Source: Paramagnetospirillum caucaseum (GTDB taxonomy: Bacteria > Pseudomonadota > Alphaproteobacteria > Rhodospirillales > Magnetospirillaceae). From it: 64,000 bases of DNA. Location of the stretch: NCBI RefSeq assembly GCF_000342045.1, contig NZ_AONQ01000005.1, positions 1 to 64,000 of the forward strand. The letters are read 5' to 3'. Positions 46,551-54,972 of this stretch are shown here, in pieces (position 1 is the stretch's first letter; the number at the start of each line of letters is the position of its first letter). The notes beneath the pieces are model-generated. The model saw only the letters and a program-made list of their open reading frames with translations, had not been told where the DNA came from and did not search any database. Position numbers and translations under genes: made by a program.

Positions 46551-47129
46551 TCAATAGCGCTTCGTAATGCTCCCCGTCAAACCCATTTTCCAAGGCTCCG
46601 ACAAAGCGCATGGAAAAACAACGTCGTAACCCTCCATGAGAGCAGGCTTCGACAGGGCATCGGCCAGCGACACCAGGGCCGCCCGCCATGCGGAATACAT
46701 CGCCCTGGCCTGTTCAAGCTCCGCAGCCCCCAGCCCGACCAGCACCGCGCCGTCGGCCAGTTCCAGCGCCACCCGCACCCGGTGTCCGACCACATTGCGG
46801 TTGTCGTCGTAGAGTTTGGCCGGGCCGCCCCGCCCATTGAGCACCTGAGCCATCACCACCTTGGCGCCGGGCATCCAGTCTGGACGGGTGGCGGTCTTGG
46901 CCGACGCGATGACCAGCCCGGCCTGGACCCGCGACAGCATGCGCACGTGCGCGTGGACGGTCCAGGCGTCGGGATGGACGTCATCCACCGCTGCGCAAGG
47001 GTCAACGGCCACGTCCCAGCGCATCAGCGCCACGCCCGGCCCGGCGACATGCCCCCGGGCCTCGTCCACCGCCTGATGCTTGTAGGCCCAGACCAGAAGG
47101 TCTTCGATATCGATCAGCGTCCGCGTCAT
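46551..47129 (-). CDS. Phage protein of unknown function
   Basis: The 192-residue protein starts MTRTLIDIEDLLVWAYKHQA and contains charged helical segments and a Val/Ala-rich strand region (GHRVRVALELADGAVLVGLG). No motif or family is recognised. It follows the replication-organiser gene by two bases and belongs to the leftward operon. The codon pattern is that of a real gene. Confidence 0.6.
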   Translation of the reverse strand: MTRTLIDIEDLLVWAYKHQAVDEARGHVAGPGVALMRWDVAVDPCAAVDDVHPDAWTVHAHVRMLSRVQAGLVIASAKTATRPDWMPGAKVVMAQVLNGRGGPAKLYDDNRNVVGHRVRVALELADGAVLVGLGAAELEQARAMYSAWRAALVSLADALSKPALMEGYDVVFPCALSEPWKMGLTGSITKRY

Positions 47130-47131
47130 CC

Positions 47132-48103
47132 TCACCCCCCGAAGCCGTGTTTACGCAGGATTTCGACCGGCACCAGGCATCCGGCCTGACCGGGCTTCGG
47201 CCCCCACGAATCCAGCCAGAATCCACTGTCCTTGAAGCGGGAAAGCCGCTGATCCCAAGGCACCCCGCCACAACCATCACCCCCTGCCGAGCCCCTGGAT
47301 GCTTCCGCCCGCACGGCGGCGATCAGGTCCGGCATCAGCTTGCCGAGATAGGACCACGGGTCATTGACCTTGCGCGATGTCAGTACCGACCTCGCGGCGG
47401 CGATGATCTCGTCGGCGCCATACCCAGCCTCCAGCCATTCCCTGGCCTTGCCGAAATCATCGATGTACCCCCTGACCCGCTTCGGTCCCGGGTCAACCCC
47501 GGACATCGCCCACACCGCCTCGACCACGGTTCCAACGCTTCCGAGCGCGGGCGCCTGGGATGAGATGGGGGGGATTATAGGGGGGGAGAAAGGGGGTGCA
47601 GGGGGAAAGAGGGGGGGCAAAGGGGGGGAGAGAAGGGCCGTCGCTAAAGGCTCGACCACCCCGGGGGGTGAATCGATGACCACCCCCCCTACCACCTCCG
47701 GGGGTGGCGAATTTTTACCATTGTTTTCAACGTGTTGTGACCTCCTCGAATTCGGCAGTTTCGCACCCGTTTTCTGCGCCTTTTCTCCATCGCGCCGCCG
47801 TCTCTCGTCACGGGTCATGCTCCGCGAGTAGATCACCTTGTTGCGGCTCACCGCGTAGACACCGGCCGTTTCCAGTTCGCGCAGCAATAGCTGGACTGTA
47901 CTCGGGTCGGTACCGGTCAGGGTCGCAAGTTGGATGTCCGTCACGGGATGTCCGTTGACAACCAGATGGCCGTATGGATCGGCCTCATGCATGATGACCA
48001 TGCATTCGATCCAGAGGCCGCGCGCCGCCAGCGAGCAGACGCGCAGCCCCTGATCCGCCCGCCATTCGGACGGATAGAACTTCATCGGCTTACCGGGCGG
48101 CAT
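47132..48103 (-). CDS. Phage replication organiser-like protein
   Basis: The 323-residue protein has an N-terminal winged-helix-like domain (MKFYPSEWRADQGLRVCSLA, SLAARGLWIECMVIMHEADP) related to replication initiators of the DUF1376 kind. A proline-rich low-complexity linker follows (about 165-195), encoded by G-runs on the opposite strand, then a C-terminal helical domain. Next to a DnaB-type helicase gene, it probably recruits the helicase to the phage origin. The start at 48103 has GGAGG seven bases upstream and lies inside the end of the helicase gene. Confidence 0.72.
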   Translation of the reverse strand: MPPGKPMKFYPSEWRADQGLRVCSLAARGLWIECMVIMHEADPYGHLVVNGHPVTDIQLATLTGTDPSTVQLLLRELETAGVYAVSRNKVIYSRSMTRDERRRRDGEKAQKTGAKLPNSRRSQHVENNGKNSPPPEVVGGVVIDSPPGVVEPLATALLSPPLPPLFPPAPPFSPPIIPPISSQAPALGSVGTVVEAVWAMSGVDPGPKRVRGYIDDFGKAREWLEAGYGADEIIAAARSVLTSRKVNDPWSYLGKLMPDLIAAVRAEASRGSAGGDGCGGVPWDQRLSRFKDSGFWLDSWGPKPGQAGCLVPVEILRKHGFGG

Positions 48104-49556
48104 TGGCCGCCTCCAGGTCGAAGAACTTGCAGAAATCGCCATTGAAGCCCAGACGCACCACGCCGATCTTGCCCTGGCGCTGCTTGGCGACGATCACGTC
48201 GCCGGTGCCCATCACCTCCTCGCAGCGCTCCGACCAGCGGGCATGGCGGTCGTTGAACTTCTCCTGGGTTTCGTCCGGGCGCTTCGCCGGCTCGGCCCGC
48301 TCCAGGTAGTACTGCTCGCGATAGAGCAGCAGCACCACGTCGGCATCCTGCTCGATGGAGCCCGACTGCCGGAGATCGCTCATCATCGGCCGCTTGTCTT
48401 CCCGTTTTTCCAGGTCGCGGTTGAGCTGGGCCATCAGCAGCACCGGGACGTGCAGTTCCTTGGCCATGTCCTTGAGCGCGCCGGTGATGGCGGTGATCTC
48501 CGCCGTCTCGTTGAGTCCGGCCCGGCCCATGCGGTGGAGATGGTCGACCACCACCAGCCGCAATCCATGCTTGCGCTTGATGCGCCGGGCTCGCGCCCGG
48601 ATGGCCTGGGCGGTCAGGGCCGGGGTATCGTCGATGTCGAGGCGCAGATTGCCCATTTCCCCCGCCGCCACCGCCAGTTTCTCGAACTGCCAGTCGGTGG
48701 GGTCACCTTGCAGGATGGCGGACAGCGGCACCCCGGTTTCCGCCGCCAGCGAGCGGTCGGAGACGTCCTGCCCGGTCATTTCCAGGGCGAACATCGCCAC
48801 CCGCCCCCTCGGCACATCGGGGCCGTCGGGCAGGCCGCCCACATGGCGGGCGATGTTCTCGGCCAGCACGCTCTTGCCCATGCTGGGCCGCCCGGCGCCC
48901 ACATACAGCAGGCCGGGCTTCAACCCGCCGATCATGCGGTCCAGCGGCGCCAGCCCGGTGGGTAGGCCCAGGGCCTTGCGGTCGCCGCGCCGGATGGAAT
49001 CGATACGCGATACCGCCGCCAGGGCGGACCCGCCGATGGGTTGCGGCCCCACGCCCAGGGCGGCATCGGCCGCCATCTCGGTCAAGGCCGCCTCCAGCTG
49101 CTCGACAATGGCCCGCGCCGGCAGATCGACGCGCGGATCATAGGCCTCGCCCACCGCACCCTGGCAGGCGACGATCAGGGCGCGGCGGTCGGCCATGTCG
49201 CGGACCAGACGGGCATAATCCACCACGTTGGCGGTACTGACCACGCAATCGGCCAGCAGGGCCAGATAGCGGACGCCGCCGATCTCGGCCAGGGCGACAT
49301 CGCGCTCGAAATAGGATTGCAGCGTCACCGGACTGGGCTTCGCCCCCCGCTCCGCCAGCGCCAGCATGGCGGCGAAGATCCGTCCATGGGCGGGATCGGC
49401 GAAGTGCTCGGCCGTGACGATCTCAGCCACCTCGTCCAGGGCGGGACCCCGGAGCATCACGGCGCCCAGCAGCGCCTGCTCGGCCTCGTAATTGTGAGGG
49501 GGCGCGCGAAAGGCGGTATCGGCCGGAGACCAGTCGGGCGGGGGCTGGTGGGTCAT
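48090..49556 (-). CDS. Replicative DNA helicase, DnaB family
   Basis: The 488-residue protein has the N-terminal DnaB domain (PPHNYEAEQALLGAVMLRGP) and a RecA-like helicase domain with Walker A VGAGRPSMGKSVLAEN, AMFALEMTGQDVSDR, Walker B LRLVVVDHLHRM and QLNRDLEKREDKRP with SDLRQSGSIEQDADVVLLL. It should unwind phage replication forks. Together with the organiser gene that overlaps its end it forms the replication module. Confidence 0.95.
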   Translation of the reverse strand: MTHQPPPDWSPADTAFRAPPHNYEAEQALLGAVMLRGPALDEVAEIVTAEHFADPAHGRIFAAMLALAERGAKPSPVTLQSYFERDVALAEIGGVRYLALLADCVVSTANVVDYARLVRDMADRRALIVACQGAVGEAYDPRVDLPARAIVEQLEAALTEMAADAALGVGPQPIGGSALAAVSRIDSIRRGDRKALGLPTGLAPLDRMIGGLKPGLLYVGAGRPSMGKSVLAENIARHVGGLPDGPDVPRGRVAMFALEMTGQDVSDRSLAAETGVPLSAILQGDPTDWQFEKLAVAAGEMGNLRLDIDDTPALTAQAIRARARRIKRKHGLRLVVVDHLHRMGRAGLNETAEITAITGALKDMAKELHVPVLLMAQLNRDLEKREDKRPMMSDLRQSGSIEQDADVVLLLYREQYYLERAEPAKRPDETQEKFNDRHARWSERCEEVMGTGDVIVAKQRQGKIGVVRLGFNGDFCKFFDLEAANAAR

Positions 49557-49557
49557 G

Positions 49558-50139
49558 TCACAGCCACCCCAGCGCCGGCGGCCCCTGGTGGGAATGATCC
49601 CAGACAAACCAGGCGAAGGCGATCATGCCGCCGAATTCGCCATCCTCGACCAGGCGGCCCCGCTGCATGGGCAGCCGCTTGGAAAAGACCCACACCGCCG
49701 ACAGCGGCGTCGCCTCGAACATCGCCTTCCTGGCCTTGCCCTCCAGCCACGCCAGACGGCACAGCATCGCCACCTTGCCGGTGGTCCGGGCCAGGGCATG
49801 GCGGGCGAAGGCCTCGGCATGCTTGAAGGGGGGATTGGTGATGACGTTGTCGGCGCGAGTCTGGAAATCGAGAAGGAAGTCCACCCCCCCCCTTCCATAG
49901 CCCCGGTCGATCAGGTCGGTGCTGATCACATGATGGCCAGACTCCACCAGCACCTTGGAAATGGCGCCGTCTCCACAGGCTGGCTCCCAGATTGTGCCGG
50001 TGAAGGATTCCACCCCCAGCAGCGCACGGGTGCCGATGGGAGGGGTCGGATAGAAATCATCCTTTTCCCGATCCTTGGACGGGATGATCCCCCGGACATA
50101 GGCCGCCGAGACCGCATCAGCCGGGAGCCGCGCGCTCAT
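49558..50139 (-). CDS. Phage adenine-specific-like DNA methyltransferase
   Basis: The 193-residue protein has a short SAM methyltransferase pattern: KDDFYPTPPIGTRALLGVES, the motif I-like IWEPACGDGAISKVLVESG, and the catalytic NPPF (VITNPPFKHAEAFARHALA). NPPF/NPPY is typical of N6-adenine (or exocyclic amine) methyltransferases. Phages use such enzymes to evade host restriction or mark replication origins. It overlaps the next gene by four bases. Confidence 0.75.
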   Translation of the reverse strand: MSARLPADAVSAAYVRGIIPSKDREKDDFYPTPPIGTRALLGVESFTGTIWEPACGDGAISKVLVESGHHVISTDLIDRGYGRGGVDFLLDFQTRADNVITNPPFKHAEAFARHALARTTGKVAMLCRLAWLEGKARKAMFEATPLSAVWVFSKRLPMQRGRLVEDGEFGGMIAFAWFVWDHSHQGPPALGWL

Positions 50140-50339
50140 TCCTCCAGACTCCTCGGCTGACGCGGATTGACTTCCACCGCCCGCCCCGGGGGCAGGCGCA
50201 GGAACCCGGCCGACACCCCATGGGCGGAAACCGCCACCAGGCGCGCCAGCACCTCGATGACGACGGCATCCGACCCGTCTCCACCCTCGGCGGCGATCCG
50301 CCGCGCCATGGCGATGATGGCTTCCGAGCGGCCGTTCAT
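50136..50339 (-). CDS. Small phage protein between methyltransferase genes
   Basis: The 67-residue protein (MNGRSEAIIAMARRIAAEGG and a basic middle) overlaps both neighbouring genes by four bases, which supports its reality. It has no recognisable domain. It may be a small regulator or accessory of the adjacent methyltransferases, but that is only positional. Confidence 0.55.
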   Translation of the reverse strand: MNGRSEAIIAMARRIAAEGGDGSDAVVIEVLARLVAVSAHGVSAGFLRLPPGRAVEVNPRQPRSLEE

Positions 50340-52096
50340 TCCGCCGCCTCGCGCCGCAGGGCCATCTCGGGAACATTGGCGCCGACCAGGGCGGCGGCCA
50401 TGGGCGGGCAGACGCTGTTGCCGGCCATGCGGACCTGGGCGCGCTTGGACAGCGGCTTACCGTTGTGCTCGAGGTCGATGATGTAGCTGTCGGGGAAGCC
50501 CTGGGCGCGGAACAGCTCGCGGGGCGTCAGCATGCGCAGGCCGAGATCGGACAGGACGAAGGGCTCGCCCTCCACCATGACGGTGACCAGACCGAAGCGC
50601 GGCAGGGCGGTGACGGTGTGCAGCGGCTCGCCGCACTCCTGCCCATGCTCGGCGGCACCGTAATACTTGGTCAGGAAGGCCGCCACCAATCCGGCATGCT
50701 GGCCGCTGGCGGTCACCGTCTTGATCGGGTCATCCAGATCGCCGTTCCCGCCATCGGCGGCCGAGGAATAGAAGTGGGTCAGGTGGGCCGCGACCACGGA
50801 ATGATGATCAGCGGTGGTCACCGTGCCGATGGGCTGCTCCACGCCGTGGCCGACCACGCCGCCATAGTGCTTGGCCAGGAAGGCGGCGACAAGGGCATGC
50901 TTGCCGCCGCCGGCAACTACGGTTCCCAGCGGCCTTTCGATATCCAGAGCCCTGGGCGCCTGCCCCTCACGCTCACCATATCCGGTCTGCACCAGGGTGG
51001 CGGCGACAAGTCCGACCTTATCCACGCCCACCAAGGTCGGAGCCGGCGCATCGCATTCCGCGCCAACGCTCCTGCCCTGGAACCGGGTGAGATGCGCCGC
51101 GACAAGTACCCGGTCGGCCTTGGCCGTGACGGTGCCCATGGGCTTGTCGGCGGGGCGGGGCGGCGACTGGGCAGCGCGGCCGCCGCAGCCGGTCAGCACC
51201 GGCGAGACCAGCAGGTGCTCGGCCTTGGTGCAGATGGTGGACAACGGATCACTCACGTCCCGCACCTTGCCGGAATCACCGTGCCCGGTATGGCCGATGC
51301 GCACGATGAACGGCTTGGCCGCATTGACCACGTAGCGCATGGCGCCGGTGGCCACCCGCCGGCAGGTGGCATCAGCCAGCGGACGGGCGCGCTCGAAGAT
51401 GGACGGACAATGCAAGGACCAGTCGATGATGTCGGCGGCGCTGCGCCAGCGCTGCGGGCGGCCCGGCCCGTGGGTCGGTTCCGGCCAGACGATGGGCTCG
51501 CCGTCGCAGCGCGCGATCAGGAACAGCCGCTTGCGGATGGTCGGCGCGCCATAGTCGCAGGCCCGCAGTTCGCGCCACTGGACGCGATAGCCCCGGCGCT
51601 TCAGGTCCCCCACCCACTTGGCGAAGGTCTCGCCGCGCCGATCAGGGCACGGCGTGCCATCCTCCAGCAACGGCCCCCAGGTCTGGAACTCCTCGACGTT
51701 CTCCAGGAAGATCACCCGGGGCCGGATGTGGCGAGGCAGCCGGGCATAGCCCACCACCACCCAGGCCAGATCGCGGATATTCTTCTCACGCGGCTTGCCG
51801 CCCTTGGCCTTGGAAAAATGTTTGCAGTCGGGTGAAAACCACGCCGCGCCGATGGGTCGTCCGGCGGCGACCTCGGACGGGTCGGCCTGCCAGATGTTCT
51901 GGCACCAGTGGCGGGTCTCCGGGTGGTTGGCCATGTGCATGGCCACCGCCTCGGGGTCGTGGTTGAGCGCTTCCTCGGGCGAGCGCCCCAGGGCCTCGCG
52001 GATTCCTTCGCACGAGCCACCGCCACCGGCGAAGCCGACCACGATGATCTCGCCGGATCGGGACGGGACGGCGGGGGCGGGAAACAGGATGGACAT
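50336..52096 (-). CDS. DNA cytosine-5 methyltransferase with repeat-containing recognition region
   Basis: The 586-residue protein has C5-methyltransferase motif I (VVGFAGGGGSCEGI, about 20-33), catalytic Cys91 in SPDCKHFSKAKGG, motif VI ENVEEF (about 132) and a C-terminal motif X region (RMAGNSVCPPMAAALVGAN). Between about 285 and 500 lie seven imperfect repeats of the form P-x2-T-V-x6-LVAA-x-L-x3-YG, apparently forming an enlarged target-recognition region. It should methylate cytosine in phage or host DNA. Overlaps of four bases link it to the small gene downstream. Confidence 0.9.
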   Translation of the reverse strand: MSILFPAPAVPSRSGEIIVVGFAGGGGSCEGIREALGRSPEEALNHDPEAVAMHMANHPETRHWCQNIWQADPSEVAAGRPIGAAWFSPDCKHFSKAKGGKPREKNIRDLAWVVVGYARLPRHIRPRVIFLENVEEFQTWGPLLEDGTPCPDRRGETFAKWVGDLKRRGYRVQWRELRACDYGAPTIRKRLFLIARCDGEPIVWPEPTHGPGRPQRWRSAADIIDWSLHCPSIFERARPLADATCRRVATGAMRYVVNAAKPFIVRIGHTGHGDSGKVRDVSDPLSTICTKAEHLLVSPVLTGCGGRAAQSPPRPADKPMGTVTAKADRVLVAAHLTRFQGRSVGAECDAPAPTLVGVDKVGLVAATLVQTGYGEREGQAPRALDIERPLGTVVAGGGKHALVAAFLAKHYGGVVGHGVEQPIGTVTTADHHSVVAAHLTHFYSSAADGGNGDLDDPIKTVTASGQHAGLVAAFLTKYYGAAEHGQECGEPLHTVTALPRFGLVTVMVEGEPFVLSDLGLRMLTPRELFRAQGFPDSYIIDLEHNGKPLSKRAQVRMAGNSVCPPMAAALVGANVPEMALRREAAE

Positions 52097-52097
52097 G

Positions 52098-52277
52098 TCA
52101 GTCGAGCCCCCCGAACGGGTTGGGCAGGCCGACGCCGATCTCGTCATTGACGCGATCGCCCCGCCGCAGCCACCAGACCAGGGCGCCAACCACGAACAGG
52201 GCGGCGGCCATGCCGAGAATCGCCAGCACCAGGGCGATCAGGCCAACCGCATCCATCAGCCATGACAATGTGTCCAT
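52098..52277 (-). CDS. Small single-membrane-span phage protein
   Basis: This 59-residue protein starts MDTLSWLMDAVGLIALVLAI, has a long hydrophobic span (about 11-37), then WWLRRGDRVNDE and a C-terminal GLPNPFGGLD. The start at 52277 is preceded by AAAAGGGGAC, a good ribosome binding site. It lies between the cytosine methyltransferase and a winged-helix gene in the early leftward operon. The function is unknown; superinfection or membrane-interference roles are possible. Confidence 0.65.
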   Translation of the reverse strand: MDTLSWLMDAVGLIALVLAILGMAAALFVVGALVWWLRRGDRVNDEIGVGLPNPFGGLD

Positions 52278-52298
52278 GATGTCCCCCTTTTGTAAGCG

Positions 52299-52865
52299 TC
52301 AGCGCCGGGCCGGGCCGCCACCATGCGCCGCCCCCTGGGGCGGCACCGCCACCCCCGGATAGGCGATCAGCGGCAAAGACCGCTCGGCCAGCACCGAATT
52401 GGCGGCGCGCACCAGATCGGCGGCGCCGCAAGGGCGGCCGTCGAGGACATAGCCCCGCCGCCCCGGCTCGCCGCGCGGCAGCAGCACCATCAGGGCGCGG
52501 GAAATGGGGTTTCCCGCCACCACCGGCTCTCCCGCCTGGGGATGGCACCATCCCGGGGCGGCATGGTCGAGCACCGCGACCGGCACTTCGGCGGGCACGA
52601 CCGGAGTGGCCGCCGACAGGACGTCCACGCCCGCCACCGTCTCGGCCAAAGTGCCGTCGGGGCGGATGACCCCCATGCGCCGCAGCGAGGCGAGCACCAC
52701 GGAGACGCCATGACGCCGCCCGCCCAGATCGATCACCAGCCGGGACACCGCCTCGGTCTGGCTGGGGACCCGCCCCAGCTTCCGCTCCAGCAGGCGATAG
52801 CTCTCCACCGCCCGCCGCTGGGCCTCGGTCATCTTGACGCGGGCCAGGGGAACCAGGGCGTTCAT
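52299..52865 (-). CDS. Phage early protein with winged-helix-like N-terminus
   Basis: The 188-residue protein has an N-terminal helical segment with a possible HTH (AVESYRLLERKLGRVPSQTE, GVSVVLASLRRMGVIRPDGT), a Pro/Val-rich middle and a basic Gly/Pro C-terminus. Resemblance to phage early regulators is only in pattern. It overlaps the CII-like gene by four bases and should be expressed from the same leftward promoter. Confidence 0.6.
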   Translation of the reverse strand: MNALVPLARVKMTEAQRRAVESYRLLERKLGRVPSQTEAVSRLVIDLGGRRHGVSVVLASLRRMGVIRPDGTLAETVAGVDVLSAATPVVPAEVPVAVLDHAAPGWCHPQAGEPVVAGNPISRALMVLLPRGEPGRRGYVLDGRPCGAADLVRAANSVLAERSLPLIAYPGVAVPPQGAAHGGGPARR

Positions 52866-53305
52866 GGCTGGGACTCCAGCCGGGCGATCAGCGCCTCGGC
52901 GGCCCCGATGGCCTCGCGCAGTTCCCGGATCACCTTCGGCCGCTCGGTGTGATCGATGCGGCCATCGGCCAGCGCCTCGGCCAGGGCCGCCACCCCCTCG
53001 GCCATCTCGGCCAGGGCGGCGGCCGGTGCCGTGTCCCCGTCCTGCCGCCGGAATCCGGTCAGCCCGGCCAGGGCCAGCACCTGCTGGGCATAGGTCACCG
53101 GCAGCACCCGGCAATAGGCCAGGAAGGCCGACAGGGTCGGCGTGGTCTGGCCCAGGGCATGGGCCTTGACGGTGCGCGGCTCGAAGCCGGTGGCCGCCAC
53201 CACCATCTCGCGGGACAGCGGCATATGGTCGCCCACATGCTGGGCGAAGGCGGCGGCGGCGCGCAGCCGCGCCACGTCGCTGTCCGGGCCGGGATCAACG
53301 GTCAT
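52862..53305 (-). CDS. CII-like phage regulatory protein
   Basis: The 147-residue protein has an HTH-like segment LSREMVVAATGFEPRTVKAH followed by FLAYCRVLPVTYAQQVLALA, resembling phage regulatory CII (CP76-type) proteins, with a long helical C-terminal part (EALADGRIDHTERPKVIREL). It is the second gene of the leftward early operon after cro, where lambda and P2-like phages carry cII. It may switch lysis/lysogeny. The start at 53305 follows GGGGGAAACC. Confidence 0.68.
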   Translation of the reverse strand: MTVDPGPDSDVARLRAAAAFAQHVGDHMPLSREMVVAATGFEPRTVKAHALGQTTPTLSAFLAYCRVLPVTYAQQVLALAGLTGFRRQDGDTAPAAALAEMAEGVAALAEALADGRIDHTERPKVIRELREAIGAAEALIARLESQP

Positions 53306-53339
53306 GGTTTCCCCCATTGGTAAGCATCATCATCTGTTG

Positions 53340-53528
53340 ATGAAACGGATTGACGACATTCAGGCCCTGTTGGCCGAACCGCCGCCCCTCGGCCATCCCG
53401 AGCGGGAGGGATGGAACCACGCGGTGGACCGGGATCTGTTCCCGGCCCTGCGGAGACTGGCCGCGCACCCGCACCCGCATGTGAGGGCGCAGGTGTGGCG
53501 GGCGGCGCAACGGTGGACGGAGGGATGA
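53340..53528 (+). CDS. Small possible gene antisense to the early operon
   Basis: A 62-residue reading frame (MKRIDDIQALLAEPPPLGHP) has host-like third-position GC and protein-like composition, while neither minus-strand frame in this gap between the CII-like and Cro-like genes looks coding. There is no clear ribosome binding site. It would be transcribed against its neighbours, so its reality is uncertain. Confidence 0.4.
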   Translation: MKRIDDIQALLAEPPPLGHPEREGWNHAVDRDLFPALRRLAAHPHPHVRAQVWRAAQRWTEG

Positions 53529-53533
53529 GGCGC

Positions 53534-53833
53534 TCATGGAACACCTTCGGAAGAAGAGGCCCCGGCGGCGCCATGACGGCACCCATCCGGGGAGTTGACC
53601 GCCCCAGGCAGGGAGGAATCGGGGGCGGGGCGGGCGGCCAAGTGTGCAAAAAGGCTGAGGGTCACCCCCTCGAATCCTCGTCGCTCAGCAGCGGCAACCA
53701 CGTCAAGCCAACGGCTGGCGGGGATGCTGTTGCGATTGCGCCAGGCACGGACATTGAGCCCGGTTTCCCCGATGTCGGCGGCGAGGGCGGTGGCGGTGCC
53801 CCACAGGGCGATGATGTCGGCAAAGGTTTTCAT
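53534..53833 (-). CDS. Cro-like repressor
   Basis: The 99-residue protein begins with a helix-turn-helix domain (IALWGTATALAADIGETGLN followed by VRAWRNRNSIPASRWLDVV), in which NVRAWRNRNSIPASRW is the probable recognition helix region. A disordered Pro/Ala-rich tail follows. It is divergent from the CI-like gene and directly downstream of promoter copy A, as Cro is in lambda. Its ATG lies only seven bases past the probable -10 hexamer, so the mRNA may be leaderless. Confidence 0.8.
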   Translation of the reverse strand: MKTFADIIALWGTATALAADIGETGLNVRAWRNRNSIPASRWLDVVAAAERRGFEGVTLSLFAHLAARPAPDSSLPGAVNSPDGCRHGAAGASSSEGVP

Positions 53834-53839
53834 GGCGAT

Positions 53840-53881
53840 ACGATACGAAGCATATCGCGCGAGGTCAATATGATTTGTATT
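53840..53881 (-). promoter_or_regulatory. Leftward early promoter with operators (copy A)
   Basis: On the minus strand TTGACC (53863-53868) and TATCGT (53840-53845) are separated by 17 bases, an almost ideal sigma70 promoter for cro and the leftward operon. Two near-palindromes overlap it: CGATACGAAGCATATCG (53841-53857) and AATATGATTTGTATT (53867-53881). The second covers a possible plus-strand -10 TATGAT (53869-53874) for the repressor gene. Of 41 bases, 36 match copy B at 55365-55405 in opposite orientation. Confidence 0.8.
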
Positions 53882-53896
53882 GCCGGAGCCGATACG

Positions 53897-54640
53897 ATGT
53901 GTTGCATGGATACGCCAGGAAACAGACTCCGCCATCTGAGGATCAAGGCCGGGTATGGAAGTGCTGCCGACTTTGCGCGTGCGCATGGAATCGAGGCAGT
54001 GACCTATCGAAAGCACGAATCGGGCGATAACGGGGTCCGGCCGGATGTTGCTGGCCGTTACGCGAAGATATTTGGGGTATCTGCATCATGGATACTGTAT
54101 GGGGATGGCTCTGCGCCAGCCTCGATAATGCAGGCTAAAGGACAGGAAGAGCTCCCTTCAGTCTACGTGCCCCCTCCCCATGATGACGGCTTCGTGGCGC
54201 GCGCCATTCCAATCCCAACCCAGGCGCAAATGCCCCGCACTCTGCCGGTCTACGGCTTAGCTCAGGGCGGTGATGATGGCGCGTTCGAGATGAATGGCTC
54301 CGTCCTCGATTACGTCGAAATGCCGCCGGCTCTGGCGGGGACAAAGAACCCGTATGGCGTCTATGTCTCAGGCGAATCCATGTCGCCTCGATATGAGCCC
54401 GGATGGCTGCTTCACGTCCACCCGCACAAGCCGGCCAGGCCGGGCGACAATGTTGTCGTCCAGATCAGGGCGAGAGACGAGCATTCCCCGCCGCTGGCCT
54501 ATGTCAAGGTGTTGGTGTCAGACCATCATAAGAGCGGCGGAAAGCTGATCGTACGCCAGTTTAACCCGGACAAAAAATTGGTATGGGAAGGACAGGAAGT
54601 GGTGAGCGTCCACAAGATCGTTGGAGTGGCTCACGAATGA
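53897..54640 (+). CDS. CI-like S24-family phage repressor
   Basis: The 247-residue protein has an N-terminal Cro/CI HTH (RLRHLRIKAGYGSAADFARA, about 10-60) and a C-terminal LexA/CI-type S24 peptidase domain with probable nucleophile Ser161 (VSGESMSPRYEPGW) and Lys204 (AYVKVLVSD). The linker contains VYGLAQGG, a candidate self-cleavage region. It should maintain lysogeny by binding the operators at copies A and B and be inactivated by RecA after DNA damage. GGAG eight bases upstream supports the ATG at 53897; 53906 is an alternative. Confidence 0.9.
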   Translation: MCCMDTPGNRLRHLRIKAGYGSAADFARAHGIEAVTYRKHESGDNGVRPDVAGRYAKIFGVSASWILYGDGSAPASIMQAKGQEELPSVYVPPPHDDGFVARAIPIPTQAQMPRTLPVYGLAQGGDDGAFEMNGSVLDYVEMPPALAGTKNPYGVYVSGESMSPRYEPGWLLHVHPHKPARPGDNVVVQIRARDEHSPPLAYVKVLVSDHHKSGGKLIVRQFNPDKKLVWEGQEVVSVHKIVGVAHE

Positions 54641-54932
54641 TATTCTCTACCAGATCATCTTTGGCGCTCGAGTGGTCGAAGATTTTTGGTTCTGGACATA
54701 ATTCTTAATCACGCTCTACCACGTCAAATGGCTCGGCACCGGCGCCGGAATCGCCGGGGCTCTGCTGGTCGCCCTGAACATCCCCTCCAGCGGCTGGGGA
54801 TTCGTCCTCTTCCTGATTTCCTCATCGAGCGGGATGGCTGCCGCAGCAATTGTGGGCGACCGCCCACTAGGCGCCCTCAATGCTGCTTTTACCGCCATCA
54901 ATCTTCTGGGGATCTGGCGGTGGCTGGGGTGA
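54639..54932 (+). pseudogene. Degenerate small membrane protein gene
   Basis: One frame encodes ILYQIIFGARVVEDFWFW, then TAA at 54699-54701, then about 75 residues continuing FLITLYHVKWLGTGAG and a two-span hydrophobic protein ending INLLGIWRWLG (stop at 54930). The second part has no ATG, GTG or TTG start. The two pieces read as one small membrane protein broken by a nonsense codon, or as a protein using a very rare start. It directly follows the repressor and might be cotranscribed with it in lysogens. Confidence 0.4.
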
Positions 54933-54972
54933 TCAGTCTGACCTTATTCCCCACCCTCGGGTTGCAACACGT

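Noticed and set aside
47568-47635. Possible CRISPR-like or satellite repeat in the guanine-run region
   Set aside because: Runs are irregular with no conserved unit or spacer length. It is low-complexity sequence coding a proline-rich linker.
53302-53649. A 115-residue minus-strand frame between the CII-like and Cro-like genes
   Set aside because: Pro/Ala/Gly-rich composition without a domain. It overlaps the Cro-like gene in another frame and looks like a shadow.
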